A stretch of DNA of 64,000 nucleotides, from NCBI GenBank assembly GCA_023078685.1, contig JALGAS010000001.1, positions 4,464,001 to 4,528,000 on the forward strand, given 5' to 3'. This DNA comes from Neopestalotiopsis rosae (taxonomy: Eukaryota; Ascomycota; Sordariomycetes; Amphisphaeriales; Sporocadaceae). The notes below the pieces were generated by a model, which searched no databases, had not been told where the DNA came from, and saw only the letters and a program-made list of their open reading frames with translations. Shown piece by piece: positions 31,271-42,156 of this stretch. Position 1 is the first letter of the stretch. Each line of letters begins with the position of its first letter. The translations under genes were made by a program, and so were the position numbers.

Positions 31271-32189
31271 AAGTTGATGAAAGGTTTCATGACAAAGTGA
31301 GTTTATAGCAGTCAGAAGAAAAGGTGACGACCGAAATAATGCCGGGCAAGTTTCTCTTTGTCTGACAATGAAGCTGGGATGTTTAGGTAGGTGACGAGGT
31401 TTAATTTCCTCTTGAAAAGTCATGATCCATTATGCGTAAGACGACGCATGGGTGGCAATACGATGAGGCGGGATTTGGAGGAGGTCAAGAAGACAGCTTG
31501 TCTACAGATGGTAAGAACCAAAGATGAAAGCAATAAAAGTCCAAAATGGCAAACACGCGGCCAAGTTTCCAACTTCAACCGGACATAGGAAAGCTTAAGT
31601 GAAGGTGGTGAAGAATACTTGTTGAGGAGAGCTGATGCGTAGTCTTGTAGTGACAATTGAATAAAATAGGTAAGCCTTATCACAGAAGTTACTGTATGTA
31701 AATCACCCAGAGAGACAGTGATGAAATTCTATACTCTTACTGAAAGTCTTGGCAAGTGTGGCGCTGAGGTTCAATTGTGGCTTGGGTATTATAAACACAA
31801 GTCAGACAAGGTGGGTGGACGCTTTGGCCAGTTTTAGCGCCCCCCAAGCTTGGAGAGCTCAGCTCAAGTCCCCCCAGCCAGCAGCCAACCAGCTAGCTTG
31901 CGTCGCACTTGCCCAGGCCCCAGTCCAGTGAGTGTTTGGTGCGGTGACGGGACGGGACAGCACAGGAGCTTCGTAACTTCTGGCAGCCTTGCGTCTACCT
32001 GCTGTAGGTACTTCGTAGCACCCATCCAACAATCGACCTCATCTCCAAACCAAAGCAGAGCAACAGAGTTGACCCAAACGATCCACGATACCCTCAAAAT
32101 CCAACCACATTCATCATCCGTATTGTCTTCTCCCTCCTTCTGTCCCTTCTACTTTGGTCTTTGGAATCAAATAGCCACATTCAGTCACC
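31271..32189. promoter_or_regulatory. upstream region of PRE6
   Basis: 919 bp between the tRNA and the proteasome gene. A GGTGGCAAT word at 31451-31459 is one base off the yeast proteasome-associated control element, but it is over 700 bp from the start codon, so I give it little weight. The last 400 bp are CT-rich, like a fungal promoter and 5' UTR. Confidence 0.3.
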
Positions 32190-33245
32190 ATGGCCTCTGG
32201 ATACGACAGAGCTCTCTCAGGTAAGCTTCCATCGTCATTGACTGTCGCGCGGGCTCAGCTAACCAGATACAACCAGTCTTCAGGTTCGCACCGTCCCAGC
32301 TTGTATCACGTCTACGCTTGTCTTCTAACCTCTTTACAGTCCCGACGGACACGTCTTCCAAGTCGAATATGCCGGTGAAGCCGTCAAGCGAGGTCCGTAA
32401 TAACCTACCGAAGAAGAAGAAGTTCAGCCCTGTTATTCTGACACAAACAATTTGCAGGTACCTGCGCCGTAGGCGTCAAGGGTTCCGACATTGTCGTCCT
32501 GGGCTGCGAGAAGCGATCGGCCATGAAGCTGCAAGACACGAGAATCACACCATCCAAGATCTGCCTCGTCGACACGCACGTCTGCTTAGCCTTTGCTGGC
32601 CTCAACGCCGACGCCCGCATCCTCGTCGACAAGGCTCGGCTAGAGGCCCAATCCCACAGACTAACGGTCGAGGACCCCGTATCGATCGAGTACATTACCA
32701 AATACGTCGCCGGTGTGCAGCAGCGGTACACACAGAGCGGTGGTGTCCGGCCGTTTGGTATCAGCACCATGATTGTGGGTTTCGACAAGGGCACAAAGAC
32801 CCCGCGCTTGTACCAGACAGAGCCCAGCGGTATCTACAGTGCATGGTAAGACTCATGAGAACCTTGATGCAACGGTGGGCATGAAAGTAAGAGAGACAGA
32901 GATGCTGATACACTGGCAAACAGGAAGGCAAACGCCATTGGTCGCTCCAGCAAGACAGTACGCGAGTTCTTGGAGCGCAACTACAAGGAGGACATGGACC
33001 GAGAGGCTACTATCCGACTCGCCATCAAGTCGTTACTCGAGGTTGTGCAGACTGGCGCCAAGAATATCGAGATTGCCATCATGGCACCTGGTAAGCTTAT
33101 TGAGATGCTGCCGGAGGGAGACATTGAGAACTATGTCAAGACCATTGAGGAGGAGAAGCAAGAAGAGGCTGCCAAGAAGAAGACTGGCCGGACGCCAGGT
33201 ACCGGCAGTGCTGCCATTCTGACCAGAGGCAGTGATGACAAATAG
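32190..33245 (+). CDS. PRE6: 20S proteasome subunit alpha4 (yeast PRE6, human PSMA7)
   Basis: Five exons: 32190-32220, 32277-32283, 32340-32392, 32458-32845, 32924-33245; product 266 residues (yeast Pre6 is 254). Exon 2 is a 7-nt microexon needed to rebuild the conserved alpha-subunit N-terminus [15 protein letters not shown]. Downstream motifs [39 protein letters not shown] and [13 protein letters not shown] are near-identical to the alpha4/PSMA7 group. The protein is a structural, non-catalytic member of the outer ring; its N-terminus helps form the gate of the 20S core. The C-terminus is a Lys/Glu-rich tail. It is convergent with the CHY zinc-finger gene (316 bp between stops). Confidence 0.96.
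32277..32283 (+). other. 7-nt coding microexon of PRE6
   Basis: TCTTCAG lies between two 56-nt introns, 32221-32276 and 32284-32339. Both have a CTAAC branch site close to the acceptor. The first donor is GTAAGC; the second is GTTCGC, a weak non-consensus donor. Inclusion gives G/TC TTC AG/T, which encodes V-F-S of the invariant FSPDG motif. Skipping it would remove 7 nt and shift the frame. Confidence 0.9.
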
Positions 33246-33561
33246 ATGCTGGATTTGACAACAGCAAGATGAGTGGATGGTACAGAAGAGAAAGAGAAAC
33301 TTTCTACGTTATGTGATGATTGCGCCATAGAGTGACGAATTTAAGTCACGGAACTGTACAATAATCCATTGCACCACCGGCATGGCCTACCTATGTAGGT
33401 CCCCAGTTTTGGGTCTTGTCATGTTCTTGGTCTCATTCATCAGTGATGTTCTATAATGGTATCATATTTTCCGAGTCGCACAGTCGCCCCTTTCATCAAT
33501 CCTCCATGAGCCCGTATAACTCGCGTCAGCGTCACGTCCTTGGCAGCCGTGGCCCCAGGTT

Positions 33562-34087
33562 TTAGCCAAGTCTGTCGGCGTCCTTGTCGATATCAAAGAT
33601 TGTCCTCAGCTCTTCCTCCTGGAGTCGGTCGTCCTTGAGCATGCGGTTGTCAACGCGGGCGTCCTCGCCCTCGACGCGCAGGGCCGGCTTGGGCACGACG
33701 GCCTCGAGGACAAAGTGGTTGTCGCAGTGGGGGCAGTACTCGTCGGCCTCCTCAAAGGACTCGACCTCCTTGCGGAAGCACTTGCGGCACTTTTTGCAGG
33801 CAAAGGTCATCTCGAGCGTGGGCTTGAGCGTGTGCGACTCGCTCTCGTGGTGGCACTCTGCGCAGTCGAACCACTTGCGGCAGCACGGGCTGCGGATCGA
33901 TACTTGGGCGTTTAGAACGTGTTTACTGTTTTATAGTGTTTCTGGGATTAGATATATAAATATATTTCGAAATTTTCCTTTCCCCGTATTATGATGAAGG
34001 GCCCTCCAATCTCTCTATCCATGATTTTTTGCGAGCGAGCGGGTTTGAATGGGCGGTGATGGGGGGTGGGTGGGTGGCTTACCACAT
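33562..34087 (-). CDS. CHY-type zinc-finger protein
   Basis: Two coding exons: 34087-34083 (only ATGTG) and 33925-33562. The intron is 34082-33926 (157 nt; donor GTAAGC, acceptor AAACAG); product 122 residues. The junction gives MCKHVLNAQVSIRSPCC, the expected start of small fungal CHY proteins. Likely Zn ligands are C2, H4, C16, C17, C23, C26, H27/H28, H33, C45, C48, C66 and C69. CHY fingers occur in yeast Hot13, which acts on Tim/Mia40 metal handling in mitochondria, and in PIRH2-type E3 ligases. This small form has no RING, and its role is not established. Without the 5-nt exon the first ATG would be internal (M41) and half the domain would be lost. Confidence 0.9.
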
Positions 34088-36207
34088 GATGGTATATTGT
34101 TTGCGCAGAAGCTCTGCGACTTGGGGTGTGGTCGTCCGGGATTTCTGGAAATGGGGGCGTTCACAAACCAGAAGCCTTCATACGATTTACGAGGAGCCGG
34201 TTTATTTTGACCACGACGTGGCTGCTGTTTTCTTCCCTCTCGATGAAGCCCGGAAGCTGGTTTGAAATTTGAGGAAACATTAACATGGGCGCGGGGCGAT
34301 TTCGCTGGTTACTCAGCTAATGGGGGGAGATGGTGGCTCTTGGCGGGATCCCTGCAGGAATTCCTAAGCAGGCGGGTTGGCGGCAGATTTCCCCCCCTAG
34401 AGGCGCTAGGATCCGGAGCTAGGGCGGCGTCTTCGAGAGCGCTCCGCCTGTGGCCTCTGGGCGGAAACTTTGTTAATGCTGCTCAAATGTCTTGTCGCTT
34501 TTCGAGATGGCCTTGATGGACAAAGGCTGGAGATTTGACAGAGGCCATGAAAGACAATTGTGAGAGGAAAAGAGCAATATACCATTAGCTCTAGAAGATA
34601 CAAGCGGTTGATTCCATGTTCTCTTAACGTATTACCTTACCTCTCTGTATATTCATCAGCTGGTTATATGCTAGAGTGCACGACGAAGAATCACGCCTTT
34701 AATCGGGTCAATCATCATTCCATCAGATAAATAATAAGGAATATAACAAGGGCAAGAACACCTTGCTTGTAGGGCGGATATCTTGAGACAAATATGTAAG
34801 CAGTATAAAGGGATATACTTGGGCAATCGAAATGCGCCAGAATCTAGTGAAGCACTTAACTTTCCAGGGGTCTCAATATCCGCGACTAACAGAGACTTGC
34901 CCCAAGAACATGATGCAACGGCCTTGAGAAGCGAGTTCAACAAAATATAGCAAAGATGGTCCTATCTCTGTGGCTTTGAGCTTTGAATCTGGATTGGCTT
35001 ATTGCTTAATAGCCCAGGTCAAGTTAGAATTTGGGCATTCTTTAGGATTTTATAGTCATCCCGAAAAGAGCCCCAATTTTATAGTATAATGAGCCAGTGA
35101 TCAACCACATAGCAATGAAGAATCTACACTAGAGGTGCACATATTATATTGACCTAAGAACATGCCCACCTATTCATTCTTACTCATCACGGAAGATGTA
35201 CGAAGGAGAAAAGCCAATTGCAAACGAAAGGAAAAAGAAAGAAGAAACCCCTTGTCCGTGCTTCACGCAGGGGGTGTATCGAAGAGGTCCTGGGGTTCGG
35301 AGGCTCAACCTGATTGGGGCACCTCTCCTTTCAAATGGCCCAGCCTATATGACACGCAACCGGGATTGGTGGGGGTGTGTGTGGTCGGGATTGATTCAAT
35401 GAATATTTTACAAGCGATTCCGAACAAAAAGCGTTGGAACCCTTTTGCGATTTAAGCAGAGAAAACAAACCCTGGCCCAAGCGGAATCTCAAGTTTCCGG
35501 TATACTGGGTTTGGCAAGGTCTTGTAAGCTTGACGGGCTTACGTAGGCCCCTTCAAGGAACTGTACCCTGTATGTTGTTTTTCAGAAACTCGAGTCAACC
35601 CTGATGAATGCATGTCCCCCTCTACCGGCATTTCCTTCACCTCGTGCGCGAAGCTCCCCGGATATGGAAGCTCAATAATGAAGACGATATCCCGATTATT
35701 CGCACCTGAATCGGTCTTGCAAGGCCATAATATCTAGTCAAGGGAGGAGGGTTGTGGTTGTCAATAACGTGGTGGTGTCCCTACCACTTTTGAAGCAGAC
35801 TATTACCCCCCTCCCTTGTGATGGGCACAGCCTCCTATAGTATTATGAAACGCGGCGGTGATATTCTTGGAAAGTCGGTTCAACATCACGATACTATAGT
35901 ATTTAATTCCCATGTGCTGTAGCACAAATGACAGCGGCCGCAACGGGGACAAGGGGTCGAAGAGGCTCGTGTAAGTGGGTTGGGTGAATCTTTGAGTTAT
36001 GTGTAGGTCGGGTTGGTTTCGAAACCTTTGTGGTGTGTATATCTTTATATGACCGCCCCCATAAGATAGGATTCTGGACATTTATTCCCTTCTTTGCCCA
36101 ATGCTACATCAAGTGTTTCCCTCACTGCTGATCGTTGCCGATATTGAGAGGATTTCTTCTTCGCCAAGTTCATATAATTACCTATAATTCAACTTTCATC
36201 TTTCACG
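34088..36207. other. 2.1-kb divergent AT-rich spacer
   Basis: No gene is recognised. The part at 34540-35170 is clearly AT-rich with many stops in all frames. A CTCCC/GGGAG-rich stretch lies near 35740-35820. The last 40 nt before 36208 are a T/C/A-rich leader for the secreted protein. Confidence 0.4.
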
Positions 36208-36930
36208 ATGAAGATCTCAATCCTTCATCTCCTCGCGCTCGGTAGCGTAGCCGTGCACGCCATCGCATCGTCCGACAATGGCGACGGTGCTAATGCCGTG
36301 ATTGCGTCGAGTCGCCGGGACGATGACAATGACAACGACAAGAGCAGCAGCGATGACAGCAGTAGTGGCCACGACGGATCTAGCGGCGGCGATGATGATG
36401 ATGATGATGATGATGATGATAACGACAATGATGATGGCGGTGATGACGACGGCAATGACTGCGACGACGACGACGACGGGCATCATCACCATCACCACCA
36501 CGACTCCTCTTCGTCGGCGTCGGAATCGACGCTATTCTCCACCGGGACCAGCGTCGTGACCTCGGACGACTCGACGTCGACCGTCACCATCACGTCGCCC
36601 ACGAGCACCATCACCATCATCATCAGCACGACGGCAGCAGCCTCCGCCTCTTCTTCTTCATCCGCCTCTGGCCCGACGTTGACCACGTCGTCGACTTCCA
36701 CCATTACCACGACCACGACGGTCGTCGGCGGCGGTTCCGGTAGTAGTAGTGCCACTTCGGCCGAGGCCGAGAGTACTACTACTAATACTACTACCAAGAC
36801 CTCTTCGTCGACAAAGTCCAACAGTACCGCTACTTCCACCACTAGCATCGTGACGGCGGCGGCCCCGACAAATGTGGGATCGGCTCGTGGGGGCTTCGTG
36901 GCTGCCGCTTTGGCGATGCTGATCCTCTGA
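36208..36930 (+). CDS. secreted GPI-anchored Asp/His/Ser/Thr-rich protein
   Basis: 240 residues, no intron. There is a clear signal peptide (MKISILHLLALGSVAVHA). Then follow a Ser/Asp zone and a long acidic run with more than 30 Asp in about 60 residues, encoded largely by GAT repeats at about 36390-36420. Seven consecutive His (about residues 92-98) come next. A Ser/Thr-rich mucin-like region, certain to be O-mannosylated if secreted, leads to a hydrophobic tail (GGFVAAALAMLIL) fitting GPI attachment. Asp10 followed by His7 would chelate divalent metals, but this is inference. No family is recognised; low-complexity surface proteins of this type diverge fast. Confidence 0.75.
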   Translation: MKISILHLLALGSVAVHAIASSDNGDGANAVIASSRRDDDNDNDKSSSDDSSSGHDGSSGGDDDDDDDDDDNDNDDGGDDDGNDCDDDDDGHHHHHHHDSSSSASESTLFSTGTSVVTSDDSTSTVTITSPTSTITIIISTTAAASASSSSSASGPTLTTSSTSTITTTTTVVGGGSGSSSATSAEAESTTTNTTTKTSSSTKSNSTATSTTSIVTAAAPTNVGSARGGFVAAALAMLIL

Positions 36931-37477
36931 GAGAATAAGTTTAGCATTTGTCATGATTTGGTCGCTTGGAACAGAGGGAAGGGGTTTTTCTTCCTTTCTC
37001 TTCTTTGATTCGGAACTTGGATGAGAACGTTGTGAAATCGTGTTTCTGGGGTTTTGGAGTCGATACTTAATGTGATATACCCCCATCTGTAACCCCAAAC
37101 ACTTAATTGTCTTGAACCTTTTTGCAAGTCAGTATTCCTGATCATGGATATTCTACTGTGTTTTCTTTTCATTGCAATTCGTCGGGGCAGGAATCTATGT
37201 CGTGTATTTTCAACCTGCTTGCTTATAAGAGAGCCCGGAATGAGCCGCCGATACAAAGGTATCAAAGCAAAGGGCATTAGTTATAAGTGGTGGATTTGTG
37301 AAAAAAGTCTACTTGTCCAAGCTTGTAAGACATAGAATGAGCTGCATACTCGATACAAAGATTGTCTTCCATTAAAATTCCATTGATAGTGACAAGGGAA
37401 TTTTTTCAAACATTTGAAATGACGCGCGCTAATTTTCCGCAAGACCATCCGGTGGTCGTTGAGCTGTGAGACCTTCT
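36931..37477. other. tail-to-tail spacer
   Basis: 547 bp between the stops of the secreted protein and the Zn2Cys6 factor; AT-rich 3' UTR-like sequence with no gene seen. Confidence 0.4.
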
Positions 37478-39870
37478 TCATGCCCCAAACTTACTCAATT
37501 CCATCCAAGATCGTGCTTCTATCCTGCTGCTGCTGCCGCCAGTCCCAACTCCAGAAACGGGTTCCCCTCCCCCAACTCTTCCACCAACATCTCCGTGTTC
37601 CATACCCAGTATCCTCGCTTCAATCAGCCGGCCTCGCTGTTCCCATCGTTCCCGGAAGCCCACACACCATTGCCTTTCCAAGGCGCCATCGCCGACAGCA
37701 CTAACACCATCGTAGAACCTCTCCACAATGTACAGCGGCGCGGCAACGAGATCAGGTTGGCCCAAAGGACCCACGCCGCCGACCTCGGGCCGGCCAATGG
37801 CCCAGTCGAGGCTGCGGCACACGTTGGCGGCCAGCTTCCGGATCTCGCGCTGTCCGTACTTGTTGGGGTTCAGAAGCGGTGTTGCTAATGTGACCATCTC
37901 GTCACCGCTGGCGCGGCCCGAAGGGCTGCTATGGGCACTGGCTGACGACACCGAGTATGGACTATTTGGCTGTTGCTGTTGCTGTTGTGATTGATAGAAG
38001 GGTAGGTGGTATGATGGGGTTTGTTGGTGTTGGTGTTGGTGTTGTCGCTGATGGGGTGAAGTGTTTGGATCCTCTTCGGGTATAGATCCGTAGCTCTCCG
38101 TTGCCGGGGGAATAGACGATGATCCATAGACGTGGCCCGGTGCCTGGGGTTGGAGATAGACGGTTGTGGGCGTCACAGGACCCTGAGGGAGGGGCCCTGG
38201 CGGTGGTCGATTAACTACACGATTGCTGTTGGAGGATGAACCGGCAGTGACAGTCTCTGTACGACTGAGGTCCACAAGTCGTGCCATCATGCCGTACAGG
38301 ACGATCAAGCCCGTCCAGTAGTATATGTGGGCAAGGCCCCCCTCAGAGTTTGGAAACTCGTATGTTACCTCAAAAGGAGCCTGTCCTTGCTCCCAACGGC
38401 CTCTTTTCTGGTTCAAGCCGCTGCCGGCGGTCCATGGCCAATATAACAGAGGACACTCAATGTTTCTTGATGCCGCTACTTCCATCTCAGCATACCAGCC
38501 CTCGAACTGACTTTCTACATTTGCGCAGACTGAGAGAATGTCCTTTGCTTTGAGGTTGCGAAATACGCCAGGATGTAATGATAAGACTCGGTCTGTCCGT
38601 GAAAGCAGCGCTGGAAGCTGGGTCATAATGTCGAGGAGGGTGTCGAGAGCGGTCTTGGGCGAGCGTTCCCAAGGCACTGTTTTCCATTCTGGATCTGCCA
38701 TAGGAGTCGGGTTGTGATTGAGCAGAGCAGCAAATATCTTGTGAGATTTTGTTAGCAATGTAGATCCATGTGGCACTCGGTAGTAGACATGGAAGTATCA
38801 AGGCGCCAAAGAACAGAGGTTGTAGCGGATATCTTTGTGTGTACTGATTACATTGGGACAAAACTTACTGCATTTGGGCGGTAGACCCGTGTGAAGAAGT
38901 GATGTGCCGGAAACTGCTTGAATGCCCCGGGACCTAATCGATGAATGGGGTTCCCAAGAATGGCCGGATCTTTCCACGGTGCCTTATTGCTATGTGAAGC
39001 CGAAGGACTTTGCTGTATGGCCGGCAGCCAAAATCAGTAACGCAAACCAAAAGATGATGGAGAAGAAAGAGGGCGCAACGATCTGAATATCTTACTTCAT
39101 AAAGAAACAGACATATACCCAAGTCTTCAGGTCCTGGCTCTGCCCAACTTTGATCTTGGATCGCTCGCAGATTGCCTCGTGGGAGGGAGACGAAGCATTG
39201 TGCTCCCAGCTGGAAATCGTCCTCAGTAAAGGGAGGTACGACATCCACCCTCGCTGAGACGGGAAGGCTCAACTTGACTTCCCAGTCGCCTAGACGCTCG
39301 TGCCGCCGCCTGACGGTGTCGAGTTTGGTGTGAATGGCTGCGAAGCGCAGTCGGTGCAGACCAGCCACGGACGCGACGTCGATAGTGTCGGCCCAGCTCG
39401 TCTTGACGGGGTTGACTTCGGTAAACTCGAGCTGAGCGTCCTTTTGCTCTCCTTCCGAGGCCGCACGTTTCCGGATTTTGGCCGGCTCTGGACTCGAGCT
39501 CGATGCCGACGCTGCCGCTTCGATTGCCTTTTTCCTCACCCCTGAAGACGACGACGATGCTGCCTGCAGATTACGTGGTGGATGTGAGGCACAACGTCCT
39601 TTATCTTTCAAGGTTCCCACGATGAAGACGGTTTCCGTTTGATAGCCCTCGCACTGCCGCCCATGGCCAGTGCACTTTTTGCAAAACGGTCGAGTGTTGT
39701 CGCACTATCGAAGTCGTCAGCACAGACTCGGTCAGGTGTCGACATTGTCATCAAGAGACACTCAGCGTCGGAGTTGTCTTCAAGATGGACACATAATGAT
39801 GTCAACCTACCGCAACTCGTCTTTTCCGGCACGTATTGCAGCCCTTGAACTTTCCTTTAACCCCGACCAT
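37478..39870 (-). CDS. Zn(II)2Cys6 fungal transcription factor
   Basis: Four exons: 39870-39811, 39704-39096, 39012-38869, 38737-37478; product 690 residues. The zinc cluster is assembled across intron 1: C11-N-T-C14-RKRRVA-C21-DNTRPF-C28-KK-C31-TGHGRQ-C38, a perfect C-x2-C-x6-C-x6-C-x2-C-x6-C. It is preceded by MVGVKGKFKG, a start common in this class. Residues about 55-90 are Ser/Ala/Lys-rich with an NLS-like KIRKRA. The middle resembles the fungal regulator region (FPAHHFFTRVYRPNA, then LLYWPWTAG). The last 150 residues are Gln/Pro/Ser-rich (Q6 run). Targets are unknown. The nearest neighbours are the secreted protein (convergent) and a 2.3-kb upstream spacer, so self-contained regulation is possible. 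Confidence 0.9.
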
Positions 39871-42156
39871 TTTCAGTATATTCAGCTTGGCAGCTCTGCT
39901 TCCTTCTATTGAGTCAACGTAAATCCCGTATTAGGCTGCTGTCACTCAGCACGATCCTTTCGAAATATAGTTTTTCTTCTTAAATGTTATTCTCGAATGA
40001 AGATGTTGTAAGTGTATACTAGAGTCTCGTTGGTTTCATTGGCGCAGTGATGCAGCGTCTCTTTCATCAATATCGTCGCTGGAGTCGTATAACAAATGGC
40101 CAAGGATGGCTTGGTTGGCTGGAAGGATTTCGAACAACAGGTGCGGAGCTGAAAAGGGTTAAAAGAGAGTGATAGATAGGGGCAACAGCGGCAGCATGAC
40201 AAAGTATGACTACGATCCTGTGGCGTGGGGGCGATGGGAACAATAAAGTAAGAGTACGTCGACGAGACGAGACCCAGGGGGGGATGTCATCCACTCAATC
40301 GTTCCTGAAGCCCTACGGCAACATGGCGATGACTCCCTCGTGGTGAGGTGCCTAAGCGGCGACGAAGCAGACAGGGCCAGGTGATTGGTGATGAACGATG
40401 GACTTGGCTCGAGTATGAAATATCATTGGGCCAAGGCAGGCTCCGACAGGATGGATCACTTCGGTAACTTATGCCCCAGGGGAGCGGGATTCGTGTGAAT
40501 CGTATCCAAGGCATGAGGGGCTGCTGCTTCTGCTGCTGCTAAAAATTCTGCCTTTACACTTGCGTATCTGGGCCCATGTGTCTTCCCTCCCCTCCCCGCT
40601 CAGCATACCCGTTTTACGAGCACCCCATGGAACGTAACCCTGAGATGACGAATGCTGATTCTGATTCGTTCTCGAAAGAGTCCAAAGACGATGGGACCGA
40701 ATAGGCTATTAGAAGTAGATGGTGCCCACACTTGTGTCCGACTTGGCGGACCATATGCAGCCCTACGAGGATGCATACCATCGAAAATATCACAGCCACC
40801 CATATCTGGGTCTTTGTTTTACCCGTGCCTCTGGCCGGCGTGACATGAGTAAGGCAGAATTATCCACAACGACAGAATCCGAGCAATAGACGTGCCGTGC
40901 AGGAACGACCAAAATTGACTGACAGCGGGTATGGGGTATCTGTCATCTTTCCTCGTGTATCCCCCTGTAATAATCGGCTCTGGTCATGAGAGGCGAGGGT
41001 GGGTTGATTACACCAAGAGGTGAAGAGCATGGTGTAGACAGATTGGGTGATCATTAATCATCCTGTGACAAGATCTCGTCACCAATGTTCTTTCCAGGCT
41101 GCAAAGCTGAGCAAAATCTCTTTTGCCCATCTGCTTTTCCCTGGTCTTTCGAAGAGATCATGCAGTCTGCCTGCCTGCCTGCTTGCTCCGCCGCGCCGTG
41201 AATGTACTGTAGATCGATGAACGGGAGGGTCCGGTGTGGCCGGTCATCTCGCTCGGGCTTGTCCTTCACATCGGTGAGCCAGTCAGAAGACGGGGAGCCC
41301 TAAGCCGATGTGGACATCTGCCAGGGCTGCCGATCAATCCTGGACGTTGAGCCCAGCGCATGACGCGAGAGAAGCAGAAAGAAGCATAGTTGGGTAAAAT
41401 AGAGAGAAGACCCAAGCATGGTACTTTTTGCTGACTCTACTCTTTAGGTCTTAGGGTCCGCCATTCCGCATTCCGTCCACTCGCTTGTCAATGCCATCGA
41501 GGTCCGACGAGTAGAAATGGAGTATCGACTTGCGGTTAACGGGGACGTTCCCCGTGGCCGTAGGGCTGTTAGTGGGTGGCGGTATGCACTATGCGCACTT
41601 GGGTGGAGCCTCTACACTACCTAGGTTCATACAGAGTAGTATCGACAGCCGTATGCTGACGTCTGATTCGACCGTCCAGGGAATAAGACGCTATCGTATT
41701 GGAACGAATAAGAGACGCCCGTTCCATCCTATTGCGGCACGGAATCGAGGCCTCGGCAGTAAGATTTGTGTCACCAAGAGGACAAAAGACCCATCGTACA
41801 TACAGGACCTAGTAACATCAGCACTCAAACATTGAGGCGCAAGCTTCTTCCCACCCTGGACTTTTACTTTATGGGAATGTCAATTGTGGAAGGACAGAAA
41901 TTGAAAGGGAATTAAGTATATCCTCTATCTTCTTTATTCAAATGCCTATCTATAATGACCGCGTCGTGTGCCGCATTACCATCTTTGACCGCCGAATATG
42001 TCCTTCTTCACACCGGAATCTAGTTGGAAAGAAAGTAAAACCGTCCGCTCCTGTGCCATTCTCAAGCACAGCACTGTCCTTCCTTCCTTCCTTCCTACCG
42101 AGCAACGCCAGATGCTTCCAGACAAAATAACAGACAAAATAACAGAGAATCGACTT
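39871..42156. other. 2.3-kb spacer upstream of the Zn2Cys6 factor
   Basis: Holds the promoter of the transcription factor and the 3' end of the Mg2+ transporter gene. A CCTTCCTTCCTT microsatellite lies near 42077. There is no tRNA-like A/B box and no convincing coding frame; the small frames are unsupported. Confidence 0.4.

Noticed and set aside
31451..31459. PACE-like GGTGGCAAT upstream of PRE6
   Set aside because: One mismatch and more than 700 bp from the start codon; too weak.
36392..36420. GAT microsatellite considered as a non-coding repeat or CRISPR-like array
   Set aside because: It lies in frame within the secreted protein and encodes its Asp run; there are no spacers and the host is a eukaryote.
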